Made by a program: the position numbers and the translations under genes. A DNA stretch of 64,000 bases from Chloroflexota bacterium (GTDB taxonomy: Bacteria > Chloroflexota > Anaerolineae > B4-G1 > DUEL01), in contig JADBJJ010000017.1 in assembly GCA_014874475.1 (NCBI GenBank), positions 83,577-147,576 of the forward strand, written 5' to 3'. Each line of letters begins with the position of its first letter. Position 1 is the first letter of the stretch. Shown piece after piece: positions 1 through 8,399 of the stretch. The notes beneath the pieces were generated by a model that was given only the letters and a program-made list of their open reading frames with translations, searched no databases and was not told the DNA's origin.

Positions 1-2
1 TC

Positions 3-560
3 ATTGGGGTGTTCATTGCGTTTCCCTTGAGCGGTTCCCTCTTCTCCAACCTCGTCATGCGGCTGATGGACATCATTCTGGCCTTCCCCAGCATCCTGCT
101 GGCGATCGCCATCGTCGCCTTTCTGGGGCCAGGGCTTGACCGGGCGATGATCGCCATCGGCTTCGTGGGCATCCCCACCTATGCCCGGCTGATGCGAGCC
201 ACGGTCCTCTCTCTGGTCCAGCGGGACTACGTCCTGGCCGCGCAGGCGGTCGGTTCGGGCCACGCCCGCATCCTCTTCCGGCACATCCTGCCCAACACCC
301 TCTCCCCTATCATCGTCCAGTCCACCCTGGGGCTGGGAAGCGCCATCATCTGGGCCGGCGCGCTGGGGTTCCTGGGACTGGGGGCGATCCCGCCAGAGCC
401 GGAATGGGGCGCAATGCTGGGGGATAGTTACCGCTTCTTGGCTAGTGGGGCCTGGTGGGCCGTTACCTTTCCCGGGATCGCGATTATGCTGAGCGTCCTG
501 GGCTTTAACCTGCTGGGGGATGGCCTGCGGGACGCCCTGGACCCTCGTCTGACGCGATAA
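3..560 (+). CDS. ABC transporter permease, DppC/OppC type (3' part)
   Basis: The reading frame is already open at the window edge, so the first part of this gene lies outside; codons can be read from base 3. The 185 visible residues are strongly hydrophobic with several membrane segments. They carry the permease EAA-type loop (AAQAVGSGHARILFRHILPN, near residues 77-96), which contacts the ATPase subunits, and end in the usual LNLLGDGLRDALDPR type tail of the DppC/OppC half. The protein would be one of two inner-membrane permeases of a peptide- or oligosaccharide-type importer. Binding protein, DppB partner and ATPases are presumably upstream. Substrate cannot be told. No terminator is obvious before the next gene, about 100 bases downstream. 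Confidence 0.9.
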   Translation: MGVFIAFPLSGSLFSNLVMRLMDIILAFPSILLAIAIVAFLGPGLDRAMIAIGFVGIPTYARLMRATVLSLVQRDYVLAAQAVGSGHARILFRHILPNTLSPIIVQSTLGLGSAIIWAGALGFLGLGAIPPEPEWGAMLGDSYRFLASGAWWAVTFPGIAIMLSVLGFNLLGDGLRDALDPRLTR

Positions 561-658
561 AGCAATCACCCCACAAAGGCCCAGAGGCACAAAGCGTTTT
601 CTCTCTTTGCACCCTTGTGTCTTTGGGAGAGAACATCCTATCGGGAAGGAAAACATCC

Positions 659-1426
659 ATGCGCTGGATTCGTTATGCGACTCCTGATGGCTTCCGCTGG
701 GGTATTCTGGAAGATCAGACCGTCCGTGAACTGAGGGGAGATCCGTTTGGAGAATGGACGGTGGGGGAGGCCGTGGGCCCGCTGGAGGGGATGACCCTGC
801 TGGCCCCGGTGACTCCCACCAAGATTCTCTGCGTGGGACGGAACTACCCTGCCCACGCGGCCGAGCACGGAGCGGACGTCCCCGCTGAACCGCTTCTTTT
901 TTTCAAACCGCCCAGCGCCATCATCGGCCCCGATGTCCCTATCGTCCTGCCGCCTCAATCTCAGCAGGTGGAATACGAGGCGGAACTGGCCGTCGTCATC
1001 GGCCGTCGCTGCCGGAACGTACGCCCGGAGGAAGCTTGGGCGTATGTCCTGGGCGTCACCTGCGCCAACGATGTGACTGCCCGGGACCTGCAGCGGCGAG
1101 ATGGCCAATGGACGCGCGCCAAGGGCTTTGACACCTTCTGCCCGGTAGGCCCCTGGTTGGTCGTCGGCGTCACCAAAGAGGAAGTGGCCGATCGGGCCGT
1201 TATCTGCCGGGTGAACGGCCAGATCCGCCAGCACGGGCGCACCTCCGAGATGGTCTTCTCCCCCGCCGACCTCATCGCCTACGCCTCCTCGGTGATGACG
1301 CTGGAACCCGGCGACCTCTTCCTCACCGGAACCCCGGCCGGCGTCGGCCCTCTCTACCCAGGAGACGTGGTGGAAGTGGAGGTGGAGGGGATCGGCATCC
1401 TGCGGAATCCAGTGGTTCTTCCCTGA
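659..1426 (+). CDS. fumarylacetoacetate hydrolase (FAH) family protein
   Basis: The 255-residue product has the layout of FAH-family C-C bond hydrolases and decarboxylases: a short N-terminal region (MRWIRYATPDG), then the catalytic fold with VEYEAELAVVIG (metal-binding glutamates), the segment NDVTARDLQRRDGQW, then FDTFCPVGPWLV, and TGTPAGVGPL near the C-terminus. Such enzymes act on 2-oxo/2-hydroxy dicarboxylic acids such as 2-hydroxyhepta-2,4-diene-1,7-dioate or acylpyruvates with Mg2+. Exact substrate is not readable. I chose ATG 659, preceded by GGGAAGGA, over an in-frame start at 617 because family members begin at MRWxRY. moaA starts 11 bases after the stop, so the two are probably cotranscribed, though no functional link is evident. 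Confidence 0.88.
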   Translation: MRWIRYATPDGFRWGILEDQTVRELRGDPFGEWTVGEAVGPLEGMTLLAPVTPTKILCVGRNYPAHAAEHGADVPAEPLLFFKPPSAIIGPDVPIVLPPQSQQVEYEAELAVVIGRRCRNVRPEEAWAYVLGVTCANDVTARDLQRRDGQWTRAKGFDTFCPVGPWLVVGVTKEEVADRAVICRVNGQIRQHGRTSEMVFSPADLIAYASSVMTLEPGDLFLTGTPAGVGPLYPGDVVEVEVEGIGILRNPVVLP

Positions 1427-1437
1427 AAGGCTTCCTT

Positions 1438-2421
1438 ATGCCCTTTGATGCCCATGATCGCCCCATTCAATACCTGCGGGTCTCGGTGACCGACCGCTGC
1501 AACCTCCGCTGCGTCTACTGTATGCCGGAGGAAGGAGTTACCCCACTCTCCCACCAGGACATCCTGCGCAACGAGGAAATTGTCCGCATCGTGCGGATCG
1601 CTGTGGAGACGGGCTTCGTCCATATCCGCCTGACCGGCGGTGAGCCACTGGTACGAAAGGGCATTGTGGACCTGGTGGCGGAACTGGCCCGCATCCCCGG
1701 CCTGGACGACCTCTCTATGACCACCAATGGCGTCCTGCTGCGCCTGTACGCCGAATCGCTGGCTCGCGCGGGGCTCAAGCGGATCAACCTCAGCCTGGAC
1801 ACCCTTCGCCCGGAACGGTTCCGGCGAATCACTGGCTGGGGAAATCTGGAGGACGTGCTGGCTGGGCGGGAGGCAGCGCTGGCGGCGGGCCTCCGCCCCC
1901 TCAAAGTCAATATGGTCGTCGTCCGGGGCCTGAACGACGACGAGGTGGTGGACATGGCCCGGAAGAGCCTGGAGCCAGAGTGGCACGTCCGGTTCATTGA
2001 GGTGATGCCGCTGGGGGCCGGGGCCCACTGGTTCGGCAACGGTGTGGTCCCTGAGGCGGAAGTCCGCGCCCGTATAGAGGAGGCACTGGGGCCACTGACA
2101 CCTGTCCACGGGGAGATAGGCATTGGCCCAGCCCGCTACTACCGGCTCCCCGGTGCCGCCGGGACTGTGGGCTTTATCAGCGCGGTCACCGAGCACTTCT
2201 GCCACTTCTGCAACCGTCTGCGGCTGACCGCCGATGGTCGTCTGCTCCCCTGCCTGCTCTCCAGCGCGACCATAGACCTGCGCACACCTCTCCGCAACGG
2301 CGCCACCGACGAAGAACTGCGCGCCCTCTTTATGCAGGCGGTCGTCGCCAAGCCGCGCGGCCACACGCTGGCGGATGGAAGCCCCCCAGTCTCTCTCCCG
2401 ATGTCCCGTATCGGCGGGTAA
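1438..2421 (+). CDS. moaA: GTP 3',8-cyclase MoaA
   Basis: This radical-SAM enzyme makes the first step of molybdopterin synthesis, converting GTP to 3',8-cH2GTP. The 327 residues show the N-terminal SAM-cluster cysteines C21-x3-C25-x2-C28 (CNLRCVYC), the GGEP motif, a C-terminal second cluster region (HFCHFCNRLRLTADGRLLPC), and the double-glycine end (MSRIGG) that MoaA needs for activity. Length and motif order are typical. It sits between an FAH-family gene (11-base gap) and an acetyltransferase-like gene (24-base gap), away from other moa genes. The window also holds a molybdenum-hydroxylase-type flavoprotein at 59.9 kb and a MoaD/ThiS-like protein at 51.6 kb, so molybdoenzymes are probably used by this organism. 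Confidence 0.97.
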   Translation: MPFDAHDRPIQYLRVSVTDRCNLRCVYCMPEEGVTPLSHQDILRNEEIVRIVRIAVETGFVHIRLTGGEPLVRKGIVDLVAELARIPGLDDLSMTTNGVLLRLYAESLARAGLKRINLSLDTLRPERFRRITGWGNLEDVLAGREAALAAGLRPLKVNMVVVRGLNDDEVVDMARKSLEPEWHVRFIEVMPLGAGAHWFGNGVVPEAEVRARIEEALGPLTPVHGEIGIGPARYYRLPGAAGTVGFISAVTEHFCHFCNRLRLTADGRLLPCLLSSATIDLRTPLRNGATDEELRALFMQAVVAKPRGHTLADGSPPVSLPMSRIGG

Positions 2422-2445
2422 ACCGGAGAGGTAGCACAACCCAGT

Positions 2446-3363
2446 ATGGAAACCCCGTTCTCCATCGCTCCCCTGGAACGGATAGAGGACTTCCTGGCCT
2501 GTGAGCGCCTCCAGCAGGCTGTCTGGAACCTGGAGGCCGAACAGATGCCCAAAGCAACCGCCAGTATGCTCATCGCCAGCCAGCGATACGGCGGGATGGT
2601 CCTGGGTGCGTTTGACCCCGAGGGCCAACTCATCGGCTTTCTCTTTGCCCTCCCTGGAACGGTCCCACCCGATAATCTTGCCGCTCTTGGACCCCGCTGG
2701 CAACTCTGCTCCCGCATTATGGGCGTCCACCCCGACTGGCAGGGTCGGGGCGTGGGGTACCGCCTGAAACTGGCCCAGCGGGAATGGGCCCTGGCCCGCG
2801 GCTACGAACTGGTCACCTGGACCTACGACCCGCTGGAGGCTGCCAATGGGACCCTGAATCTGGGGAAACTGGGGGCCGTCTGCCGCTGCTATCTGCGGGA
2901 CTTCTACGGCCCCATGACCGACGGGCTGAATGTGGGTCTCCCCTCCGATCGGTTTGAAGTGGCCTGGTGGGTCGGGAGCGAGTGGGTGCGGCGACGGGTA
3001 GAGGAAGGCTGGTACCCGCCCCGCCTGGAGGACCTGCTGGCATCCGGGATCGTGGTGGTCAATCCTGCCTGCATCCGCCCCGACGGATGGCTCAAACCCG
3101 GATCGGTCCGCCCACTGGATGGGGAGGCCGTCCTGGTAGAAATCCCCGCCCGCATCCAGGTTATCAAGCGCACTGCTCCGAGCATGGCCCTGGCCTGGCG
3201 GATAAACGTCCGGGATGCCTGCGAGGCTGCCTTCGCCGCAGGATATACCGCCTGCGACGTGGTGAAAGCAGAGGTGGATGGTATACCCAGAGTGTATTAT
3301 CTGCTGAAAAAATTCTGGGGCTTTGGAAGTTCCACCCAGAGCAGCGCACCACTGAGAGTTTGA
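2446..3363 (+). CDS. predicted GNAT-superfamily acetyltransferase (COG3375-like)
   Basis: The 305-residue protein resembles a GNAT-type family of unknown substrate. Residues about 1-150 form the acetyltransferase fold, with an acetyl-CoA loop recognisable in MGVHPDWQGRGVGYRLKLAQR (about 91-111) followed by the WTYDPLEAANGTLNLGKLG segment characteristic of this group. The rest, about residues 160-305, is a distinct C-terminal region with VRRRVEEGW and VVKAEVDGIPRVYYLLK. It starts 24 bases after moaA and is the last gene of this run, since a promoter for the next gene lies just downstream. Function beyond a probable acyl-CoA transferase is unknown. Confidence 0.8.
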   Translation: METPFSIAPLERIEDFLACERLQQAVWNLEAEQMPKATASMLIASQRYGGMVLGAFDPEGQLIGFLFALPGTVPPDNLAALGPRWQLCSRIMGVHPDWQGRGVGYRLKLAQREWALARGYELVTWTYDPLEAANGTLNLGKLGAVCRCYLRDFYGPMTDGLNVGLPSDRFEVAWWVGSEWVRRRVEEGWYPPRLEDLLASGIVVVNPACIRPDGWLKPGSVRPLDGEAVLVEIPARIQVIKRTAPSMALAWRINVRDACEAAFAAGYTACDVVKAEVDGIPRVYYLLKKFWGFGSSTQSSAPLRV

Positions 3364-3402
3364 TTTTAGCCTCCCAATCTCCCATCCCCTTCTCTCTCCG
3401 AA

Positions 3403-3430
3403 TTGCGGCCAACAGGTAGAGTGCTATAAT
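3403..3430 (+). promoter_or_regulatory. sigma70-type promoter for the FGGY kinase
   Basis: TTGCGG at 3403-3408, a 16-base spacer and TATAAT at 3425-3430, with TGC in front of the -10 (extended -10). The leader of about 120 bases contains a hairpin at 3471-3493 (arms GCGGAGGAAT and ATTCCCCGC with one bulged A, loop TGCT) before the AGGAGG ribosome site and the ATG at 3556. Confidence 0.65.
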
Positions 3431-3555
3431 GTATACAGTGTAGTCTGCGTTCTTCCTCTCGTGCTTTCCTGCGGAGGAATTGCTATTCCCCGCTTCGGTC
3501 CTGGAGCACATCCGTCAGAAAATGATAGAATCTGCGATGCCTGGATAGGAGGTTC

Positions 3556-5091
3556 ATGACCCAATACATCATCGCCCATGACGTCGGCACCGGTGGCAAC
3601 AAAGCCGTCCTGGTGGATGTGGAGGGAAACGTCCGCGCGATCGCCTTTATGGCCTACCCTGTCCACTACCCCCGCCCCGACTGGGCCGAACAGGAGCCGG
3701 AGGACTGGTGGAGAGCCGTCACCACAACCACCCGACAGGTGCTGGAGCGGGCCAATGTCTCGCCGAAAGACATCTTGGCCGTTGTCCACGCCACTCAAAT
3801 GCTGGGCATCGTCCCTATGGCCCGGGACGGGCAGGTCCTGCGGCGGGCCATCATCTGGCTGGATGGGCGGGCGCCGCAGTATGCGGAGCGCATCATGCGC
3901 CGTTTCCTGGGCCGGCGGATCTTCGCGATGATTGCCGGCGCTGAACTCTCCGGCAAGGACGGCATGCCGAAGTTGCTCTGGCTGAAGGAAAACGAACCGC
4001 ACATTTACAATGGCATGTCCTGTTTCTTGGACGTGAACGGCTACCTGACCTACCGGGCCACCGGGCGGATGGTTTTTGAGTGGTCATGCGCCTCGGCCTT
4101 CGCTCTGGACCTGAAAAAGAAGGACTGGATGTACGGGTTGATCCGGTATATCGGATTGGACCCGGCGAAGTTCCCGCCGCTGATCCGCTCCACCGACCGG
4201 GTCGGCGGCCTGACGGCAGAGGCAGCGCGGGCCTGCGGCCTGCTGGAAGGCACCCCCGTCTTCGGCGGAGGTGGCGACGCGCCGGGGGCCGCCGTCGGCG
4301 CGGGCGCCGTCCGCGAAGGGGATGGCCACATTTACCTGGGGACTTCCGGCTGGGTCGGCGTCGTCACCCGCAAGACCCCCACAGGCCGCCACGGCGTCGC
4401 CTGCATTCAGTCCGCCGACCCCCAGAAAGTGATGCTCTTTGCCGAAATGGAGACGGCGGGCGCGTGCCTGAAGTGGATCGCCGACGAGTTCTACCGTCAC
4501 GAGCAGGCCGACCCCAACATCCCCAACGTCTACGCGCTGATGGACGAGGATGTGGAACGCATCCCGCCGGGGTCCGACTACCTGGTCTGCACACCCTGGA
4601 TATATGGGGAGCGGGCGCCCATCTCCGACACATGGGTGCGGGGCACCTTCTTCAACCTGAGCGCCGACCACACGCGGGAGCACCTCCTGCGGGCCGTCTA
4701 TGAGGGCGTGGCCTACAACCTGCGCTGGATAATAGACATCGTGGAGAAAACTTTTGGGTTCCCGCTGCCGATCCTGCGGGTCATCGGCGGCGGCGCGCGC
4801 GGTGCGCCCTGGATGCAGATTATCGCCGACGTCACCGGTCGGCGGGTAGAGACCATCGCCAACTCTCAGGAGGCCGGCGCGGTCGGGATGGCCCTGACGG
4901 CAGGGGTAGGGCTGGGAGTGTATCCCGATTTTGAGTCGCTGCGGAACATCGTCCGCGTGGAGCGGGAGTTTGAACCCCGGCCCGAGAACCAGGAGACCTA
5001 TGCCCTGCTGTATCGGACCTACCGCCGTCTGTACGCATCGCTGCGGGGTCTGTACCGGGAGGTGAATCGGGTGCGATTCCGCAGGGGGTAA
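3556..5091 (+). CDS. FGGY-family carbohydrate kinase (xylulokinase-like)
   Basis: The 511-residue protein phosphorylates a sugar or polyol with ATP in the cytoplasm. The N-terminal FGGY domain shows the phosphate-binding start HDVGTGGNKAVLVD, then WAEQEPEDWW and IIWLDGR. The C-terminal domain carries YLGTSGWVGV, TAGACLKWIADEF and the adenosine loop VIGGGARGAPWMQIIADVTGRRVE followed by EAGAVGMAL. Subfamily signatures are not clear enough to choose between xylulose, ribulose, erythritol or another substrate. ATG 3556 follows AGGAGG. The next gene starts 18 bases later, and a decayed RuBisCO-like gene lies 1.1 kb downstream. FGGY kinases and RuBisCO-like proteins occur together in some pentose or tetrose-acid pathways, so this may be the surviving part of such a pathway (inference). 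A second FGGY kinase lies at 13.8 kb. Confidence 0.92.
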   Translation: MTQYIIAHDVGTGGNKAVLVDVEGNVRAIAFMAYPVHYPRPDWAEQEPEDWWRAVTTTTRQVLERANVSPKDILAVVHATQMLGIVPMARDGQVLRRAIIWLDGRAPQYAERIMRRFLGRRIFAMIAGAELSGKDGMPKLLWLKENEPHIYNGMSCFLDVNGYLTYRATGRMVFEWSCASAFALDLKKKDWMYGLIRYIGLDPAKFPPLIRSTDRVGGLTAEAARACGLLEGTPVFGGGGDAPGAAVGAGAVREGDGHIYLGTSGWVGVVTRKTPTGRHGVACIQSADPQKVMLFAEMETAGACLKWIADEFYRHEQADPNIPNVYALMDEDVERIPPGSDYLVCTPWIYGERAPISDTWVRGTFFNLSADHTREHLLRAVYEGVAYNLRWIIDIVEKTFGFPLPILRVIGGGARGAPWMQIIADVTGRRVETIANSQEAGAVGMALTAGVGLGVYPDFESLRNIVRVEREFEPRPENQETYALLYRTYRRLYASLRGLYREVNRVRFRRG

Positions 5092-5109
5092 AGGCAGGGA
5101 GGTGTACCA

Positions 5110-6192
5110 ATGGCGTCACAACATCAGGGATTGACGGCCGAAATGTATCGGGCTGTTGTGGCCATCGTGGACGATCGGATGAAAGAGATTCGGGTCATTC
5201 GCCAGGATTTTGATCGCCTGGTGGAAGCCCAGGCCCGTACCGAGGCCGCTCTGAATCGGCTAGCCGAGGCCCAGGCGCTCACTGAGGCGCGGGTCCAGGC
5301 GCTGGCCGAGGCCCAGGCCCGCACCGAAGAGGAGTTCCGGAGATACCGGGAGGAGTCCGAAGCCCGCTGGGCGCGCATAGAGGCCACACTGAATCGGTTG
5401 ACAGAAGCCCAGGCTCGCACCGAAGAGGAGTTCCAGAGATACCGGGAGGAATCCGAAGCCCGCTGGGCGCGCATAGAGGCCACACTGAACCGGTTGACGG
5501 AAGCCCAGGCGCTCACTGAGGCGCGGGTCCAGGCGCTGGCCGAGGCCCAGGCCCGCACCGAAGAGGAGTTCCGGAGATACCGGGAGGAGTCCGAAGCCCG
5601 TTGGGCGCGCATAGAGGCCACGCTGAACCGGTTGACGGAAGCCCAGGCGCTCACTGAGGCGCGGGTCCAGGCGCTGGCCGAGGCCCAGGCCCGCACCGAG
5701 GCACAATTGCAAAGGCTCATAGACCGAGAGGGCGCTGTGGAAGGCCGTCTTCTGGAACTCACCTATCAGCAAAAGGCGGGGGCGTATTTCGGCCCTCTGC
5801 TGCGGCGACCGCGTGCCCTGCTTCCGGTGGACATAGAGGATCAGGTAGAAGGCCATCTCTCCCGGGATGAGTTTCTGGATTTACTGGCCACTGACCTGCT
5901 GATCAGCGGGTATCCCCGTCACCTGGTGGAAGCCCCTCAGGTCTGGCTGGTGGTGGAGGTTTCAGCCACCGTGGACCGACACGATGTGGAGCGGGCCCGC
6001 CGGCGGGCCGGCCTGCTCCGGCGGGCCGGTCTGCGGGCCATCCCGACTGTCGCCGGTGAGGATGCTACTATGGGGGCCCGGGATGAAGCCGAGACGCACA
6101 AAGTCTTGATGCTTCAGGATGGCCGGGCCTTTTTCTGGGAAGAAGCCCTGGCAGAGGCCCTGAGCGAAGGTCCGTCAGGAGGCGCACAATGA
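5110..6192 (+). CDS. coiled-coil protein with PD-(D/E)XK nuclease-like C-terminal domain
   Basis: This 360-residue protein has two parts. Residues about 15-210 are one long coiled coil built of near-identical repeats: a 46-residue unit (EAQALTEARVQALAEAQART... to ATLNRLT) appears twice and is followed by a third, partial copy, with a shortened 32-residue unit between the two full ones. The DNA copies are almost identical. Residues about 215-360 are globular and include QVWLVVEVSATVDRHDVERARRR, which fits the core strand and acidic residue of the PD-(D/E)XK nuclease superfamily seen in DUF3782-type proteins of Chloroflexota and cyanobacteria. Enzymatic activity is unproven. It follows the FGGY kinase by 18 bases, and its stop overlaps the ATG of the RuBisCO-like remnant. 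The ribosome site is GGGAGGTG. Confidence 0.75.
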   Translation: MASQHQGLTAEMYRAVVAIVDDRMKEIRVIRQDFDRLVEAQARTEAALNRLAEAQALTEARVQALAEAQARTEEEFRRYREESEARWARIEATLNRLTEAQARTEEEFQRYREESEARWARIEATLNRLTEAQALTEARVQALAEAQARTEEEFRRYREESEARWARIEATLNRLTEAQALTEARVQALAEAQARTEAQLQRLIDREGAVEGRLLELTYQQKAGAYFGPLLRRPRALLPVDIEDQVEGHLSRDEFLDLLATDLLISGYPRHLVEAPQVWLVVEVSATVDRHDVERARRRAGLLRRAGLRAIPTVAGEDATMGARDEAETHKVLMLQDGRAFFWEEALAEALSEGPSGGAQ

Positions 6193-6548
6193 AACGAGAA
6201 GACGTGCTGTCCCTGCCCATCGCCCTCCCTGAGCGCATAGGAGAAGTTCCAGCGGGCGGCACAGAACCCCTCCTTCCCCTTCTACCACATCCGTCCGACT
6301 TTCCCGATGCCCTCCGGCGGAATTACCCCCAAAATGGTGCCGCAAGTGATCAAAGACCTGGGGCCAGATATTGTCATCGGCTCGGCGGGGAATCCACTCC
6401 TATCCACAGGGGCCGGTGGCCGGGGCTCGCGCGTTCCGGCAGGCCATCCAGGCCGCTACGGAGGGCTGTCCGCTGGAGGACGCGGCCCGAACTCCGCGTC
6501 GCTCTGGAAACCTGGGTGGACCCGTTTGGAAAAGGACTGGGGGTATAG
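6189..6548 (+). pseudogene. RuBisCO-like protein remnant (internal deletion plus frameshifts)
   Basis: Pieces of a RuBisCO large-chain or RuBisCO-like protein can be read in three successive frames. Bases 6189-6237 encode MKREDVLSLPIALPERI, which resembles the family N-terminus. Bases 6241-6390 in another frame give EKFQRAAQNPSFPFYHIRP, then PMPSGGITPKMVPQVIKDLG, the last barrel strands. A third frame, about 6389-6483, gives GIHSYPQGPVAGARAFRQA with TEGCPLEDAART, the phosphate-binding loop and following helix. Frame one again ends with ELRVALETWVDPFGKGLGV. About two thirds of a normal gene, including the catalytic lysine region, is missing between the first two pieces. The remaining stretches are still well conserved, so decay looks recent. 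The start overlaps the stop of the preceding gene, and arsC begins 33 bases after the end. Confidence 0.8.
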
Positions 6549-6581
6549 CCCACATCCCCAGACCATTTAGCAGGAAGCGCT

Positions 6582-7037
6582 ATGAAACGACGCGTCCTGT
6601 TTCTCTGCACCGGCAATTCCGCCCGCAGCCAGATGGCGGAGGGCCTGGTCCATCATTTCCTGGGCGACCGCTGGGAAGCGTTCTCGGCGGGGACCCGTCC
6701 CACCGGCTACGTCCATCCCATAGCCATCCAGGCTATGGCCGAACTGGGCATAGACATCTCGGATCACCGCTCCAAGTCCGTAGAGGAGTTTCGCGGTCAG
6801 AACTTTGATGTTGTCATCACGCTCTGCGACAGCGCGGCCCAGGAGTGCCCCGTCTGGCTGGGACCGGGACAGGCCATCCATATGGGTTTTCCGGACCCCG
6901 CCCAGGCCGACGGTATTACAGCCGACCGCCTGGATGCCTTCCGTCAGGTGCGAGAGAGTATCCGGGAGAAAGTGCTGGATTACCTGGAGAAGGAGGCCAC
7001 TGGATCGCGCAGAAAGTCGCAGAATTTTCATCTCTAA
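6582..7037 (+). CDS. arsC: arsenate reductase, thioredoxin-coupled type (LMW-PTP fold)
   Basis: The 151-residue protein reduces arsenate to arsenite using three cysteines and thioredoxin. The phosphatase-type P-loop is C9-TGNSARS, and the resolving cysteines C82 and C89 lie in ITLCDSAAQECP, matching the S. aureus/B. subtilis ArsC spacing almost exactly. FPDPAQADG after residue 105 is also typical. No ArsR regulator or arsenite pump is visible nearby, so a general protein-phosphatase-like or stand-alone role cannot be excluded. It begins 33 bases after the decayed RuBisCO-like gene; the dGTPase-like gene starts 49 bases after its stop. Confidence 0.9.
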   Translation: MKRRVLFLCTGNSARSQMAEGLVHHFLGDRWEAFSAGTRPTGYVHPIAIQAMAELGIDISDHRSKSVEEFRGQNFDVVITLCDSAAQECPVWLGPGQAIHMGFPDPAQADGITADRLDAFRQVRESIREKVLDYLEKEATGSRRKSQNFHL

Positions 7038-7086
7038 TATTTGGCGTAATTCTACGCGTTACTGCGGCTCCTCTAAAGGGGGTAGA

Positions 7087-8241
7087 ATGTTCGTTTTGCG
7101 AGAGGACTACGAAGAACGGGAAGCCCGCTTGCTGGCCCCCTACGGCTTCAAAAGTCGGGAATCGCGCGGCCGAGCCGTGCCAGAGGACGAGCATCCTTAC
7201 CGCACCGCCTTCCAGCGAGATCGGGACCGTATTCTCCACACCACCGCGTTCCGCCGGCTGGAATACAAGACCCAGGTCTTCGTCATCTATGAAGGGGACT
7301 ACTACCGTACCCGTTTGACCCACACGCTGGAAGTCGCCCAGATCGGGCGGACGCTGGCCCGCGCGCTGGGGGCAAACGAGGACCTGGTGGAGGCCATTTG
7401 TCTGGCCCACGACCTGGGCCATCCCCCCTTCGGGCACGCAGGGGAGGCCACGCTGAACGCGCTGATGGCCGGCCACGGCGGCTTTGACCACAATCGCCAC
7501 AGTCTGCGCATCGTGGATTTTCTGGAGCAGCGGTTCCCCGAGTTTCGCGGCCTTAACCTGACCTGGGAGGTGCGGGAGGGCATCGTCAAGCACGAGACGG
7601 AGTACGACGTCGCCGACGCGGCCGGGTTTGAGCCGGAGAAACGGGGGACCCTGGAGGCCCAACTGGCCAACCCCGCCGACGAAATCGCCTACAACGCCCA
7701 CGACCTGGATGATGGCCTCCGCTCCGGGCTCATTACCCCGCGCGACCTGGACGGCATCGCCTGGTGGGAACGGCTCAAGGAGAGCATCGGCTGGTCCGGT
7801 GACTCCTTCACCGAACTGATCCGCCACCGGCTCATCCGCCGGTTCATCGGCCTGCTGGTCACCGACCTGGTCACTGAGACCCACCGTCGGCTGGAGAGAT
7901 GGCGGCCGAATTCCCCCGAGGACATTCGCCTCCATCCGGAGAATATCGTCGCTTTCTCCCCGGAAGTTCAGCAGATGAACCGGGAACTGAAGACGTTCCT
8001 CCTGGAACGGCTGTACCGCCATCCCCGCGTCATCCGGATGCAGAAGAAGGCGGAACGGGTGGTGACGGAACTCTTTGAGGCATACGTGGCGGAACCGGCC
8101 CAACTCCCCCTGGAGGTCCAGGCCCGGCTGGAGGAGGGGGAAGACCTGTATCGGGTCGTCTGCGATTACATCGCCGGGATGACGGACCGCTTCGCCATGC
8201 AGGAATACGCCAAAATGTTTGACCCCTACGAGCGGGTATGA
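7087..8241 (+). CDS. deoxyguanosinetriphosphate triphosphohydrolase-like protein (HD domain)
   Basis: The 384-residue protein belongs to the dGTPase-like HD phosphohydrolases, which cut dNTPs to deoxynucleoside and triphosphate. It has the family opening with RAVPEDEHPYRTAFQRDRDRILHTTAFRRLEYKTQVF, the first metal histidine in RLTHTLEVAQIGR, the HD pair in LAHDLGHPPFGHAGE, and the later DEIAYNAHDLDDGL segment. I chose ATG 7087 (MFVLREDYEERE), not the far upstream in-frame start, because the upstream frame only re-reads arsC. The triplet before it (GGTAGAATG) could also be part of a -10 element (TAGAAT), so the transcript start is unclear. It ends the gene run that begins at 3.5 kb. Confidence 0.93.
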   Translation: MFVLREDYEEREARLLAPYGFKSRESRGRAVPEDEHPYRTAFQRDRDRILHTTAFRRLEYKTQVFVIYEGDYYRTRLTHTLEVAQIGRTLARALGANEDLVEAICLAHDLGHPPFGHAGEATLNALMAGHGGFDHNRHSLRIVDFLEQRFPEFRGLNLTWEVREGIVKHETEYDVADAAGFEPEKRGTLEAQLANPADEIAYNAHDLDDGLRSGLITPRDLDGIAWWERLKESIGWSGDSFTELIRHRLIRRFIGLLVTDLVTETHRRLERWRPNSPEDIRLHPENIVAFSPEVQQMNRELKTFLLERLYRHPRVIRMQKKAERVVTELFEAYVAEPAQLPLEVQARLEEGEDLYRVVCDYIAGMTDRFAMQEYAKMFDPYERV

Positions 8242-8264
8242 AAGGGGGCAGCGCTTTATAAGTA

Positions 8265-8293
8265 CTGGACAAAGAAGGAATTTGTAGTAAAAT
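8265..8293 (+). promoter_or_regulatory. candidate promoter for the 8.5-10.7 kb operon
   Basis: CTGGAC at 8265-8270, a 17-base spacer and TAAAAT at 8288-8293. Transcription would give a leader of about 190 bases in front of the ATG at 8493. The -35 is weak. Confidence 0.45.
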
Positions 8294-8316
8294 CGTAATC
8301 GTTCAGCCCTTACCCT

Positions 8317-8399
8317 ACCCCATTTCCTCCCCTCTTCCGCAGTATGGAGAGGGGAGGAAATTTAGGGGTTCGCAGTGGTTTCGCCACTCCCCCTACTTT
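8317..8399 (+). repeat. palindromic GC-rich intergenic element in the 5' leader
   Basis: Two hairpins fill the leader of the 8493 gene. The first has a perfect 13-bp stem (ATTTCCTCCCCTC at 8322-8334, GAGGGGAGGAAAT at 8349-8361). The second is AGTGG/CCACT at 8374-8378 and 8384-8388, flanked by AGGGG and CCCCCT and followed by ACTTTTT. ACCCC at 8317-8321 and CCCCCT at 8389-8394 compete for the same GGGG at 8365-8368, so the two folds are partly exclusive. Similar C-rich/G-rich palindromes occur elsewhere in the window (11624-11664, 51509-51527), so this may be a dispersed element, not a dedicated regulator. Confidence 0.6.

Noticed and set aside
6582..7037. arsC as part of an ars resistance operon
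   Set aside because: No arsR, arsB, acr3 or arsM gene is nearby; the ArsA-type ATPase at 52.0 kb is far away and linked to hdr genes.
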